Below the pieces are notes generated by a model, which did no database searches, was not told the origin of the DNA, and saw only the letters and a list, made by a program, of their open reading frames with translations. DNA of 64,000 nucleotides from Bacteroidota bacterium (GTDB lineage: Bacteria > Bacteroidota > Bacteroidia > Palsa-948), in NCBI GenBank assembly GCA_016195025.1, contig JACQAL010000016.1:83957-147956 (forward strand). The letters run 5' to 3'. The position numbers were made by a program, and so were the translations under genes. This document shows positions 52,846 to 59,711 of this stretch, piece after piece. Every line of letters starts with the position of its first letter. Position 1 is the first letter of the stretch.

Positions 52846-54381
52846 TCATATTCTTGCTGTTAACGTAACTGTTGTTCCTTTTCCCTGTTCGCTTTTTATT
52901 TCGAGAGATGCTCCGGCAATATTCGCGCGCTCGCGCATGCCGAGCAAGCCCATGGAAAAAGGGTTCTTCAGTTTTTCACTGTCCATTCCTTTTCCGTTAT
53001 CGGATATTTTCAGAATCAAAAGCCCCCCTCCATCTCCCCCCGAAGGGGGGAGGGCTTGATGTTGTATTTCTATTTTCACTTCGCTTGCCTGCGCATGCTT
53101 GGCAATGTTGGTGAGCGCTTCCTGGCAGACGCGGAAAAAACAAGTGGATAAATTTTTTTCATACTGCTGTTCTTTCGCGTGCAGGAGGAGCGATGGTTTT
53201 ATTCCTGTTTTCTTTCCGAACTCGCTCACGAGCCACTGAATAGAGGGAATTAATCCCAGCGTATCAAGAATTCCCGGGCGCAGTTCGGTGGCGATGCGCC
53301 TGAGCGATTGGGCGGTGAGGTCGGCATCTTTGAGAAGGTCGTTAATTTTTTCTTCGAGGTTGTTTTCGGGCGTGCTGAATTTTTTGAGCGATGACAAGCC
53401 GATTTTTATTCCCACCACCTGCTGTCCGAGTTCATCGTGAATTTCGCGGGCAATGCGTGCGCGCTCTTCTTCCTGCGCGGTTTGAAGATGCTCGGCAAAA
53501 CTGCGCAACTGAACTTCTGATTTTGCCAGTTCTGCGGTGCGGTCAATCACTTTTTTCTCTAACTCGGCATTCATCCTGATAATTTGCTCTTCGGCTTTTT
53601 TTCGTTCATCCACATCTACCATTACCGAGAGAAAACAATCTTTGCCGTTGATATTCACCTTGTGCACAGAAGCGGACACCCATCGGTGTTCTCCGCTTTT
53701 TCTTCGCGCTTGGATTAATGCGTCTTTTACAAGACCGGTTTTATTAACGGCTTTTATTATTTCTTCCCGCTGCCGCGGATTTGGAATGAGGTTAAGTTCC
53801 AGCGATGTTTTGCCGATGAGTTCTTCTTTTTTAAATCCGCAGAACTCCGCAAAGGCATCATTGACTTTAATATATTTTCCCGTGGCTGCATCGGCAATGG
53901 CTTTGAGAACGGGGCTTTTGTAAAAAACGCTGGAGAAAAGATTGCTGCTGTCTTCCAGACGGAAAGTTGTCATCTTAAATTCTTCCTCGTATTTTTTCTT
54001 CTCTGTAATATCCGTGCCGATTCCGAGCAAACATTTTTTTCCGTTTAAGTTCAGCACACTCACCGATGCGTTTATCCATTTTATTTCTCCCTTCTTTGTT
54101 TTTTCCATAACTTCTCTGTCATGCAAAATGCCTTTTTTAGTTACCAGCCGCAAAATATCATCGTGGTCTTGCTTATGAAGCATGATGTTGAGCCGCAGGA
54201 GGGTTTTGCCTATGAGTTCTTCTTTTTCATAGCCGTAAAACTTTATGAACTGCTCGTTCACCTCTATGATTTTTCCTGATGCCGCTTCGGTGAGCACCAT
54301 CATGAGCGGACTTTTATAAAAAAGTGTGGAATAAAGATTGCGGCTGGCTTCGGTTTTTTCTATATCGGGATGGAGTTCCAT
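52846..54381 (-). CDS. PAS-domain sensor histidine kinase (HisKA_3/NarX type)
   Basis: 511 residues, no TM helix, so a soluble sensor. Two PAS domains with PAC ends (about 15-130 and 145-260; KTLLRLNIMLHKQDHDDIL, GKDCFLSVMVDVDERKKAEEQ). The dimerisation/phosphoacceptor helix has ARIAREIHDELGQQVVGIKIGL (His near 321). The HATPase domain has ALTNIAKHAQASEVKIEI (N box) and ISDNGKGMD (G1), then GLLGMRERA and GKGTTVTLTA. A GC-rich palindrome adds about 12 residues (ALPPSGGDGGG) between two strands of the ATPase domain. Confidence 0.93.
   Translation of the reverse strand: MELHPDIEKTEASRNLYSTLFYKSPLMMVLTEAASGKIIEVNEQFIKFYGYEKEELIGKTLLRLNIMLHKQDHDDILRLVTKKGILHDREVMEKTKKGEIKWINASVSVLNLNGKKCLLGIGTDITEKKKYEEEFKMTTFRLEDSSNLFSSVFYKSPVLKAIADAATGKYIKVNDAFAEFCGFKKEELIGKTSLELNLIPNPRQREEIIKAVNKTGLVKDALIQARRKSGEHRWVSASVHKVNINGKDCFLSVMVDVDERKKAEEQIIRMNAELEKKVIDRTAELAKSEVQLRSFAEHLQTAQEEERARIAREIHDELGQQVVGIKIGLSSLKKFSTPENNLEEKINDLLKDADLTAQSLRRIATELRPGILDTLGLIPSIQWLVSEFGKKTGIKPSLLLHAKEQQYEKNLSTCFFRVCQEALTNIAKHAQASEVKIEIQHQALPPSGGDGGGLLILKISDNGKGMDSEKLKNPFSMGLLGMRERANIAGASLEIKSEQGKGTTVTLTARI
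53021..53056. repeat. GC-rich palindromic element in frame (histidine kinase ATPase domain)
   Basis: AGCCCCCCTCCATC then TCCCCCCGAAGGGGGGAGG; encodes ALPPSGGDGGG at residues about 442-453, in the strand-turn before the SDNGKGMD nucleotide-binding motif. Confidence 0.72.
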
Positions 54382-54400
54382 GATTGCGTTCTATTTATCC

Positions 54401-54481
54401 CTACTAAATACTAATTCATTACCAATATACCAATCAAAACAGGCAACAATTAGTATATTGGTACAGATTGGTATTTGGTAG
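54401..54481. repeat. ACTAAT palindromic element upstream of the histidine kinase
   Basis: 81 bp. Near-identical to the reverse complement of 52751-52830 over its whole length, including CCAATCAAAACAGGCAACAA. Starts CTACTAAATACTAAT and ends ATTGGTATTTGGTAG. Confidence 0.8.
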
Positions 54482-54495
54482 AAGTAAATATTTTT

Positions 54496-54891
54496 CTATG
54501 CGTTCAGCCATTTGACGGATGCTTCTTTGGTGTTCAAGAGTTTTACTTTATGGCTCATGCCCGATGCGAGAATGATGATGCGGGCGAGTATGGTATGAAA
54601 AACACTGGTGCCGAAGAGCGCCACCTTATCATAGTCGAGCAGTTTGAGGGCATTGCCAGCGGCTTTGCGCACGTTGGTAATGCGGAGGGCTTCGGCTGAA
54701 TTGAACTGCGGCAGGGTGTGGTCGGAAAGAATGACGGAGGGAGAAAAATACTTGAGCGCGTTCTGAAAATCAATTTTGCTGTCCACCACTTTTATTTCGC
54801 AAGGCAGGTTGGCACGCTGCAGTGTGCGCTTTACCAAATCGGCATCGGAGGGGTTGTCTTCGAGGTGGAGGATTTTGATTAAGGCAGGCAT
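54496..54891 (-). CDS. Chimeric receiver/STAS-like protein
   Basis: 131 residues. The N-terminal ~65 residues are the first half of a receiver domain (ILHLEDNPSDADLVKRTLQRANL; VILSDHTLPQFNSAEAL, with the acidic pair and phosphoacceptor Asp). The second half lacks the Thr and Lys of a receiver and instead resembles the end of a STAS/SpoIIAA-like domain (LDYDKVALFGTSVFHTILARIII, then NTKEASVKWL). It looks like an in-frame deletion that joined two adjacent genes, or a divergent short family. Lies behind the kinase locus. Phosphorylation would be doubtful. Confidence 0.6.
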   Translation of the reverse strand: MPALIKILHLEDNPSDADLVKRTLQRANLPCEIKVVDSKIDFQNALKYFSPSVILSDHTLPQFNSAEALRITNVRKAAGNALKLLDYDKVALFGTSVFHTILARIIILASGMSHKVKLLNTKEASVKWLNA

Positions 54892-54935
54892 TGGGTATTA
54901 GTCCTTATTTTTTATCTTTACAAAAAAGATTAAAC

Positions 54936-55232
54936 ATGCGCGCATTTATTGTAAAAACCGAGAGCGAGGCGGCAGCAAAACTATTGCTTGCTTTTTTAAA
55001 AACCGTTCGCCTGGTAAAATCCATTACCCCGGTTGCCGATGAAACTAAAACCGGAGTTGTAAATGAACCGGCAGAAGAATACAACTGGATTAATCCTGAC
55101 CGCCCCGCCACGGAGGAGGAGATTGAAAAGATGCTGGAGGAATGTGAAGCCGAAGAAGGCATTCCTGCCAAAGAAGCGCGGGAAAAAACTTTAAAAGAAT
55201 TGCGGGAATGGGAAACCACTCGGAAGAGATAA
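54936..55232 (+). CDS. Putative antitoxin of a ParE/RelE-type pair
   Basis: 98 residues from ATG 54936 (MRAFIVKTESEAAAKLLLAFL). Hydrophobic helical N terminus, acidic C terminus (RPATEEEIEKMLEECEAEEG) that would wrap a basic toxin. No DNA-binding motif is certain. Overlaps the toxin gene by 25 bp, the usual arrangement of type II pairs. A TATCTTTA -7-like box is about 14 nt upstream. Confidence 0.72.
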   Translation: MRAFIVKTESEAAAKLLLAFLKTVRLVKSITPVADETKTGVVNEPAEEYNWINPDRPATEEEIEKMLEECEAEEGIPAKEAREKTLKELREWETTRKR

Positions 55233-55513
55233 TTTATAAACCCAGGGCGAACCGGAGCATAAAGGCAATTTCCAAATATATCAGGGATAAAGGTTATCCT
55301 GATACTTCTGAAAAATATGCCGCCCGCCTTTATGATTTCGGTGACTCGCTCGCCAACTTTCCCGAAAAATATCCCGTATGCCGTTTCAAAAAACTTGCTG
55401 ACCGAAACCTGCGCTGCGCGGTGTTTGAACAGAACTATATTTTTATTTACAAAACAATTCATCACCGGTTGGTTATTTACAATGTGGTTCACGGCAGGGC
55501 AATCAGGTATTGA
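55208..55513 (+). CDS. ParE/RelE-family toxin
   Basis: 101 residues. RelE/ParE fold signatures: KPRANRSIKAISKYIRDKGYPDTSEKYA, GDSLANFPEKYPVCRFKKLADRNLRCAVFEQNYIFIYKTI, then RLVIYNVVHGRAIRY. ParE toxins inhibit gyrase, RelE toxins cleave mRNA on ribosomes; the conserved GR-R/Y ending is shared, so the target is not settled. Paired with the antitoxin at 54936. Confidence 0.8.
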   Translation: MGNHSEEIIYKPRANRSIKAISKYIRDKGYPDTSEKYAARLYDFGDSLANFPEKYPVCRFKKLADRNLRCAVFEQNYIFIYKTIHHRLVIYNVVHGRAIRY

Positions 55514-55658
55514 TTTTTTTTAGGATGCTGTACAACTGCCCTTCGGGAATTTTATGCTTGAGAATTATTTTGGTTCGAACGAGCCCGCTGTAATAATCAT
55601 CTATGATTTTTTCTTCCTGCGCGGGGGTGAGGTTTTTCCATTTGGTTTTTCGTTTCAT
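55503..55658 (-). CDS. Small helix-turn-helix-like protein
   Basis: 51 residues from ATG 55658 (MKRKTKWKNLTPAQEEKII). The order LTPAQEEKIIDDYYSGLVRTKIILKHKIPEGQLYSILKK fits a tri-helical HTH like the Hin/resolvase C-terminal domain, with a basic N terminus. Stop region overlaps the toxin's end by 11 bp in convergent orientation. Could be a DNA-binding relic of a transposase. Low certainty. Confidence 0.45.
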   Translation of the reverse strand: MKRKTKWKNLTPAQEEKIIDDYYSGLVRTKIILKHKIPEGQLYSILKKINT

Positions 55659-55699
55659 AGTATATACAAATAGCGTTGACGAATGCGCATAGGCGAATA

Positions 55700-56704
55700 T
55701 CATTTTATCACAATCATCTTTTTGCTCATGATTCCTTTCTCTGTATTTACTCTCATAAAATAAATTCCTTCGGGCTCTGCCGAAAGGTCTATTGTGCAGG
55801 GGGAAGATGTCATGCTGTTTTTTCCGTATATCCTTCCGCCCAGCACATTATAGACCTCAATGCTTTTTATTGCTACGCTGCTTTGAAGTGTGAAAATGCC
55901 GGAAGAGGGGTTGGGGGAAATAGAAATACTGTTTGCAAAATCTATTTCATTAATACCGCTTGAGGAGCTAACAGTAACCGTTGATGTTTCTGCGCAACCA
56001 GACGAATCGGTAATAGTTATAATATAAGACCCTGGCTGCAAATTAGAAGCTGTTTGAGTGCTTTGCCCACTGCTCCATGAGTAAGTGTAAGGCGGATTGC
56101 CTCCGCTTGCTGTTGCGGTGGCAGAGCCATTGCTGCATGTGGTGCAGGAAGCATTGGCAACAGTAACGCTAAGCAAAGGCAATGGAAGTACGCATATATT
56201 TTTTATTGCCGTGTCAGTGCACCCGTAATTATTGGAAACAACAAGCGTTACGGTGTAAGTTCCCGGAGCATTGTAAGTATGTGCTGGACTTTGCTGCGTA
56301 GAAAAATTTCCATCTCCGAAATCCCAATGCCATATTACGACACCAGTGGATAGGTCGGTGAATGGAGTGAGGTTATTGAAGCACACACAAGGTGCATTAA
56401 AATTAGCAATAGGTAATGGGTTCACCGTAACAGCAATACTTGCTGTTGCAACACAAGTGCCCGTTGTTGCAGTTACAGAATATGTTGTATTTGCAGTAGG
56501 CGAAATTATAATTGATGTTGTTGTTTGCCCTGTGCTCCATGAATAAGTTGCACCGCCCGAAGCAATAAGCGTATCGGTTTGCCCTTTACACATAGTTGTA
56601 TTTCCGGCAATGGATGCCGTGCATTGTGCGTTTGCCTCGAAGAGGTGGAAACCTACATTCCCGCAAACTGCAATTGATACAAGAAGTGCGTAAAAAATTT
56701 TCAT
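55700..56704 (-). CDS. Secreted PKD/SprB-repeat T9SS cargo protein
   Basis: 334 residues. Signal peptide (FYALLVSIAVCGNVGFHLFEANAQ). An Ig-like repeat (CTASIAGNTTMCKGQTDTL, TYSWSTGQTTTSIIISP) at about 27-95, a PKD domain (FTDLSTGVVIWHWDFGDGNFST, HTYNAPGTYTVTLVV) at about 105-170, a SprB-type repeat (SNGSATATASGGNPPYTYSWSSG, about 185-245), then the T9SS C-terminal domain (ISPNPSSGIFTLQSS to KMIVIK). Surface-anchored cargo, probably adhesive. Confidence 0.88.
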   Translation of the reverse strand: MKIFYALLVSIAVCGNVGFHLFEANAQCTASIAGNTTMCKGQTDTLIASGGATYSWSTGQTTTSIIISPTANTTYSVTATTGTCVATASIAVTVNPLPIANFNAPCVCFNNLTPFTDLSTGVVIWHWDFGDGNFSTQQSPAHTYNAPGTYTVTLVVSNNYGCTDTAIKNICVLPLPLLSVTVANASCTTCSNGSATATASGGNPPYTYSWSSGQSTQTASNLQPGSYIITITDSSGCAETSTVTVSSSSGINEIDFANSISISPNPSSGIFTLQSSVAIKSIEVYNVLGGRIYGKNSMTSSPCTIDLSAEPEGIYFMRVNTEKGIMSKKMIVIK

Positions 56705-56757
56705 TGTTTTTATTTTTTGTCCCGCACATAAATTTTATGGGCGGGACAGGTTAAATA

Positions 56758-57043
56758 TTATTCTGCAATTACAAATTTATCCGAAGATATTAAATCTTCG
56801 CCTTGCATGTAGCGGTAATAATATATTCCGCTTTTCATGTCGACTCGATTTATTTGAATTTCATTTGTATTGATGTTATCAATCCGTTTCACTTCCCTAC
56901 CGAACATATCATACACTATGAACGAAGAATTGTAGTAAATGGTTTCATCTGGCAATTTAAAGATGGCTGTTTGGTTGAAAGGATTGGGATATAATCCTTC
57001 AGGCTCCCAGCAGCAATGCTTTAAAAGTGATTTTGTTTTTCAT
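56758..57043 (-). pseudogene. T9SS cargo gene relic with internal deletion
   Basis: The minus strand starts ATG 57043 with a signal-peptide-like MKNKITFKALLLGA and then TGA. In a second frame it continues at once EPEGLYPNPFNQTAIFKL, then PDETIYYNSSFIVYDMFGREVK and a T9SS C-terminal end (MKSGIYYYRYMQGEDLI... FVIAE). The middle of the gene is gone and the join is out of frame. A short ORF from 56955 retains only the sorting domain. Confidence 0.7.
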
Positions 57044-57153
57044 TTGAATTGAGATTAAAGTTAAATATTATTTTTGTTTGCCACGCTTTTGGGGATTACC
57101 AACCCGTGGTTTGGTTTTGTTTCTGGTTATAGGTTTCATTTTTTTCTTCCTTA

Positions 57154-57924
57154 TTATATAATGATTGCGCTCTTCACCTCGCTGGGCGGGCTCATTTGTC
57201 CGCGCTGGGTTTTATATTTCACATAGTAAAAAACTTTTTTGCCTTCATCGGTATCGGCATGGGTGGCGCGGAAGAGGAAATGCCCAGTGCTGCCAATGTG
57301 GGTGAAACTGCTCAGCGGAGGCGCTGCTGCCTGCAGGGGCGGCTGGCCGGCTCCGCCACCGGGTGCGGGCGGAGGAGGCGGAACCGGATTTTGCACTATG
57401 AATTCATATACTTCTACCGAAATAACTCCTTCGGGCTTTGCATGGCTATGCGGAGTGTCGGGGTTTGTAAAACGGAGGGTGGTTACGAGATGTTCGTTTT
57501 TATCTACGCTGAGCCCGGGCGCTTTTTCAGGCGCGTGGGTGGGCGTGGGGTTGGCATCGTGGGCTCCTGTTTTGCGGTGCAGGGTTTCGCGGTCGGCAGC
57601 GTTCCATTTGGTTTTGGGAATGTCGTTGTAAATGAGCATGAGTTGGTCTTTCATTTTTTTTTCCAGCCCGGTTTCAGGGTCGCGTATCAGGTCTTTTACG
57701 GCAGTGGTGCGCGTTACTTTTTTGTTGTTGTAAAGCGTCCAGGTATCCTGCCAGTTCACGGGCGTGTTGGGCGTGGGCGTGGTGGCATCAAAGAGCGTGT
57801 TCAGGTTGGTAATGTTTGCCGCATCAATCACAAGGCGGGCTGCATTGGCGCTCAGGTAAGGAACTACTAATTCAAAATAGGAGTTGAGTTCCTCGAGGGT
57901 GGTTGGAAAATTTGAATTGTTCAT
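57154..57924 (-). CDS. Orphan paralogue B of the 21-bp-array system, unknown function
   Basis: 256 residues, no signal peptide or TM helix. N-terminal helical part (LEELNSYFELVVPYLSANAARLV, TWTLYNNKKVTRTTAVKDLI), a central His/Pro segment (HRKTGAHDANPTPTHAPEK), then a Pro/Gly-rich linker (PVPPPPPAPGGGAGQPP) and a fibronectin-III-like end (GHFLFRATHADTDEG, YYVKYKTQRGQMSPPSEVKSAIII). The same layout as the protein at 14373-15185. Its start overlaps the stop of the repeat-encoded ORF by 4 bp (ATGA), and the 21-bp array lies 92 bp upstream. No named family recognised. Confidence 0.7.
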   Translation of the reverse strand: MNNSNFPTTLEELNSYFELVVPYLSANAARLVIDAANITNLNTLFDATTPTPNTPVNWQDTWTLYNNKKVTRTTAVKDLIRDPETGLEKKMKDQLMLIYNDIPKTKWNAADRETLHRKTGAHDANPTPTHAPEKAPGLSVDKNEHLVTTLRFTNPDTPHSHAKPEGVISVEVYEFIVQNPVPPPPPAPGGGAGQPPLQAAAPPLSSFTHIGSTGHFLFRATHADTDEGKKVFYYVKYKTQRGQMSPPSEVKSAIII

Positions 57925-58247
57925 TGTTTGTTTAAGGGTTTAGAATTGAGTAGTGGGTAGTGGGTAGTGAGTAGTGAAAATTGAGAATTAAGCAAAAAAT
58001 TAGGTTTTACTGATTTATCGTATACGCTAAACTTGCTGGCGTATACGCTAAACTCGCTGGCGTATACGCTAAACTTGCTGGCGTATACGCTAAACTTGCT
58101 GGCGTATACGCTAAACTTGCTGGCGTATACGCTAAACTTGCTGGCGTACACGCTAAATCTGCTGTAGTTTACTATAAATGCGGCATAGCGTACTATGGCT
58201 TTTCCATAGTACGCTATCGCTTCGCAAGAGTGCAAATGCTTGTTCAT
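57921..58247 (-). CDS. Repeat-encoded leader ORF upstream of orphan paralogue B
   Basis: 108 residues from ATG 58247 (MNKHLHSCEAIAYYGKAIV). The middle repeats the heptad KFSVYAS six to seven times, one per 21-bp unit. The end (LLNSQFSLLTTHYPLLNS) is from a separate word repeat (57947-57990). It overlaps the next gene by ATGA, so translational coupling is possible. Whether the peptide itself matters is unknown. Confidence 0.45.
   Translation of the reverse strand: MNKHLHSCEAIAYYGKAIVRYAAFIVNYSRFSVYASKFSVYASKFSVYASKFSVYASKFSVYASEFSVYASKFSVYDKSVKPNFLLNSQFSLLTTHYPLLNSKPLNKQ
58017..58226 (-). repeat. 21-bp tandem array with palindromic core (locus B)
   Basis: Seven near-identical units from 58017 to 58163, each with the palindrome GCGTATACGC followed by TAAACTTGCTG (variants at single bases). 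Three degenerate periods follow to 58226. The last two hold a perfect 14-bp inverted repeat, ATAGCGTACTATGG/CCATAGTACGCTAT, with a 5-nt loop (58185-58217). Period matches locus A. Confidence 0.88.
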
Positions 58248-58326
58248 TGTTTTTTTACTGCTTCTTTTTTACTCTCCCGCAGGGCTGTTTCCTTCGGTGT
58301 TTTCTTATTTGTCATTCTATTTTCTA

Positions 58327-58668
58327 TCATCCCGGGCAAATGCCGTTTGCATCCACATGCCCCACAATAACTCCATCGGTAACATACACGGTAGCCGTGC
58401 CGCAGTTTTCAATGCCGGCATTGCTGTTGCAGGTGCCCGGAATATCGCTCACCCAAAACACACTGTGATGGTGCGAGCAGTTTTGCAGATACGAAGTGAT
58501 TTGCGCGTTGCTCACCCCGCATTGTTTCAGTTCCGAAGCGTTGCCGGCAGAAACTTTTTTGGTTACCGGCTTCACCGCTTTTCCTGCGCTGATGGCAAAC
58601 AAGCCGAGCGCGAGCGTGAAGAGAAGTCCCGATTTTATCGGGATGCTGAGCCAAATTGTTTTTTTCAT
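58327..58668 (-). CDS. Small Cys-rich secreted protein
   Basis: 113 residues. N-terminal signal (SGLLFTLALGLFAISAGKA), a Lys/Ser linker, then a compact domain with four Cys (KQCGVSN, LQNCSHHHSVF, PGTCNSNAG, IENCGTATVY, also the final ICPG). Includes a HHH run that could bind metal. I do not recognise the family. It lies directly upstream of the locus-B repeat ORF on the same strand. Confidence 0.6.
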   Translation of the reverse strand: MKKTIWLSIPIKSGLLFTLALGLFAISAGKAVKPVTKKVSAGNASELKQCGVSNAQITSYLQNCSHHHSVFWVSDIPGTCNSNAGIENCGTATVYVTDGVIVGHVDANGICPG

Positions 58669-58687
58669 TGTGGTTTGGTTTTAGTAA

Positions 58688-58740
58688 CTCACCCCGACTT
58701 CGTCACCCCTCTCTTTTTGAAAGAGAGGGGAAGGGGAGAG
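58688..58740. repeat. Interspersed palindromic element (copy of 6521-6575)
   Basis: CTCACCCCGACTTCGTCACC then the hairpin CCCCTCTCTTT/AAAGAGAGGGG. Differs from the first copy at a few bases only. Confidence 0.75.
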
Positions 58741-58988
58741 TTTGTTTATGTTTATTTGTTTTTCATTTTCATTTTTTTCTTTTCCCTCTTTCTCCCCATC
58801 GGGGAGACGGGGAGTTTTTGACGAGGGTTTGCCATTCTTTCCAGGCATCTTTAATTGCTAAGTAAAAGATGAAGCGGTTGGAAAAGAACAGTTCAAAGGA
58901 AAGCCGAAAGCGAAAACAAGTTGGGGTACAAATGGCGCAGTTATTCAGATTGAGAGTGAAAAAAATCTACACTACTGGATATTTCTAT

Positions 58989-59133
58989 GAGATTCCTCAC
59001 TTCGTTCGGAATGACATGCCTCTTATTTAGGGTAAAGAGAGAGCGGGCGCGGGCTTTGCCCGCGCCCGCTCTCTCCTCTCCAAACCGTCAACGCTGTCAT
59101 TCCGAATGAAGCGAAGCGAAATGAGGAATCTCA
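58989..59133. repeat. Composite inverted repeat with an 18-bp perfect hairpin
   Basis: Outer arms: GAGATTCCTCACTTCG (58989 on) and its diverged inverse ending ATGAGGAATCTC (to about 59132), both with the GGAATGACA/TGTCATTCC end. Centre: GAGAGAGCGGGCGCGGGC paired perfectly with GCCCGCGCCCGCTCTCTC around TTT (59037-59075). It occupies most of the gene-free gap 58669-59212; the rest holds nothing credible except the -7 box at 59176. Confidence 0.78.
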
Positions 59134-59175
59134 CTATACAAATCGTACAAAATGTCCAGTAGAGTGAAAAAAGTT

Positions 59176-59183
59176 TATCTTTG
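59176..59183 (+). promoter_or_regulatory. -7 promoter box for the 59213 toxin-antitoxin operon
   Basis: TATCTTTG fits TAnnTTTG, 29 nt before ATG 59213. No clear -33 element in the repeat-rich sequence upstream. Confidence 0.45.
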
Positions 59184-59212
59184 AAAATACTTTACTTAAA
59201 AAAGAACCCATT

Positions 59213-59422
59213 ATGCCCGTAGCCATTGTAACTTCTGAAAAGAAATCGGAACTGAAACACCTGAAAAGAGGTTCAAAAAACATATCGGTTCATATCATGC
59301 AGGATGAATCCATAGAAGATTTTTTGCTGGGAAAATTATTAGAAGCCGCCCTGAAAGAAAAAGGCGAAAAAAAAATGGGTGACCCGCTGAAATTTCTCAG
59401 GGCGCATGGATGTAAAATATAA
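59213..59422 (+). CDS. Putative antitoxin (second pair)
   Basis: 69 residues. Short, with basic N-terminal half (SEKKSELKHLKRGSKNI) and an amphipathic C-terminal helix (EDFLLGKLLEAALKEKGEKK). Overlaps the RelE-like gene by 17 bp. No family recognised on its own; the antitoxin call rests on the partner and overlap. Confidence 0.65.
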   Translation: MPVAIVTSEKKSELKHLKRGSKNISVHIMQDESIEDFLLGKLLEAALKEKGEKKMGDPLKFLRAHGCKI

Positions 59423-59690
59423 GCCGAAATATTCGCGCGATGTGCGAAAAATAAAATCCGATTCGGAACTATCATGGGCGCTGGCGGCAGTTCTTTACAA
59501 CATCAGGTCGGCAAAAAACAAGGGGCAAATAAATAATTTGAAAAAGTTGGATGAGTATGAAGTGTTTTACAGAATAAAAATAAAACTCAGCCATAAAAAA
59601 GATTATAGATTAGGAATAATGATAAAAGGAAACAAAGTTTGGCTGCTCCGTTTTCTTAAAAGACGTAAAATATATGAGGAGTTTCCTTAA
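59406..59690 (+). CDS. RelE/HigB-like toxin (second pair)
   Basis: 94 residues. RelE fold pattern: KPKYSRDVRKIKSDSELSWALA, LKKLDEYEVFYRIKIKLSHKKDYRLGIMI, VWLLRFLKRRKIYEEFP. The YRI/YRLG strand pair and the basic C-terminal FLKRRKIY are the expected RNA-binding face. Probably an mRNA interferase. Paired with the ORF at 59213. Confidence 0.8.
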   Translation: MDVKYKPKYSRDVRKIKSDSELSWALAAVLYNIRSAKNKGQINNLKKLDEYEVFYRIKIKLSHKKDYRLGIMIKGNKVWLLRFLKRRKIYEEFP

Positions 59691-59711
59691 ATCCTAACAT
59701 TTAAAATCTTT

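Noticed and set aside
55503..55658. Transposase or insertion sequence
   Set aside because: A 51-residue HTH-like ORF alone, with no catalytic domain and no terminal inverted repeats or target duplication around it.
58017..58226. Plasmid replication iterons
   Set aside because: Period fits iterons, but there is no Rep gene, DnaA box cluster or AT-rich melting region nearby; surrounding genes are chromosomal.
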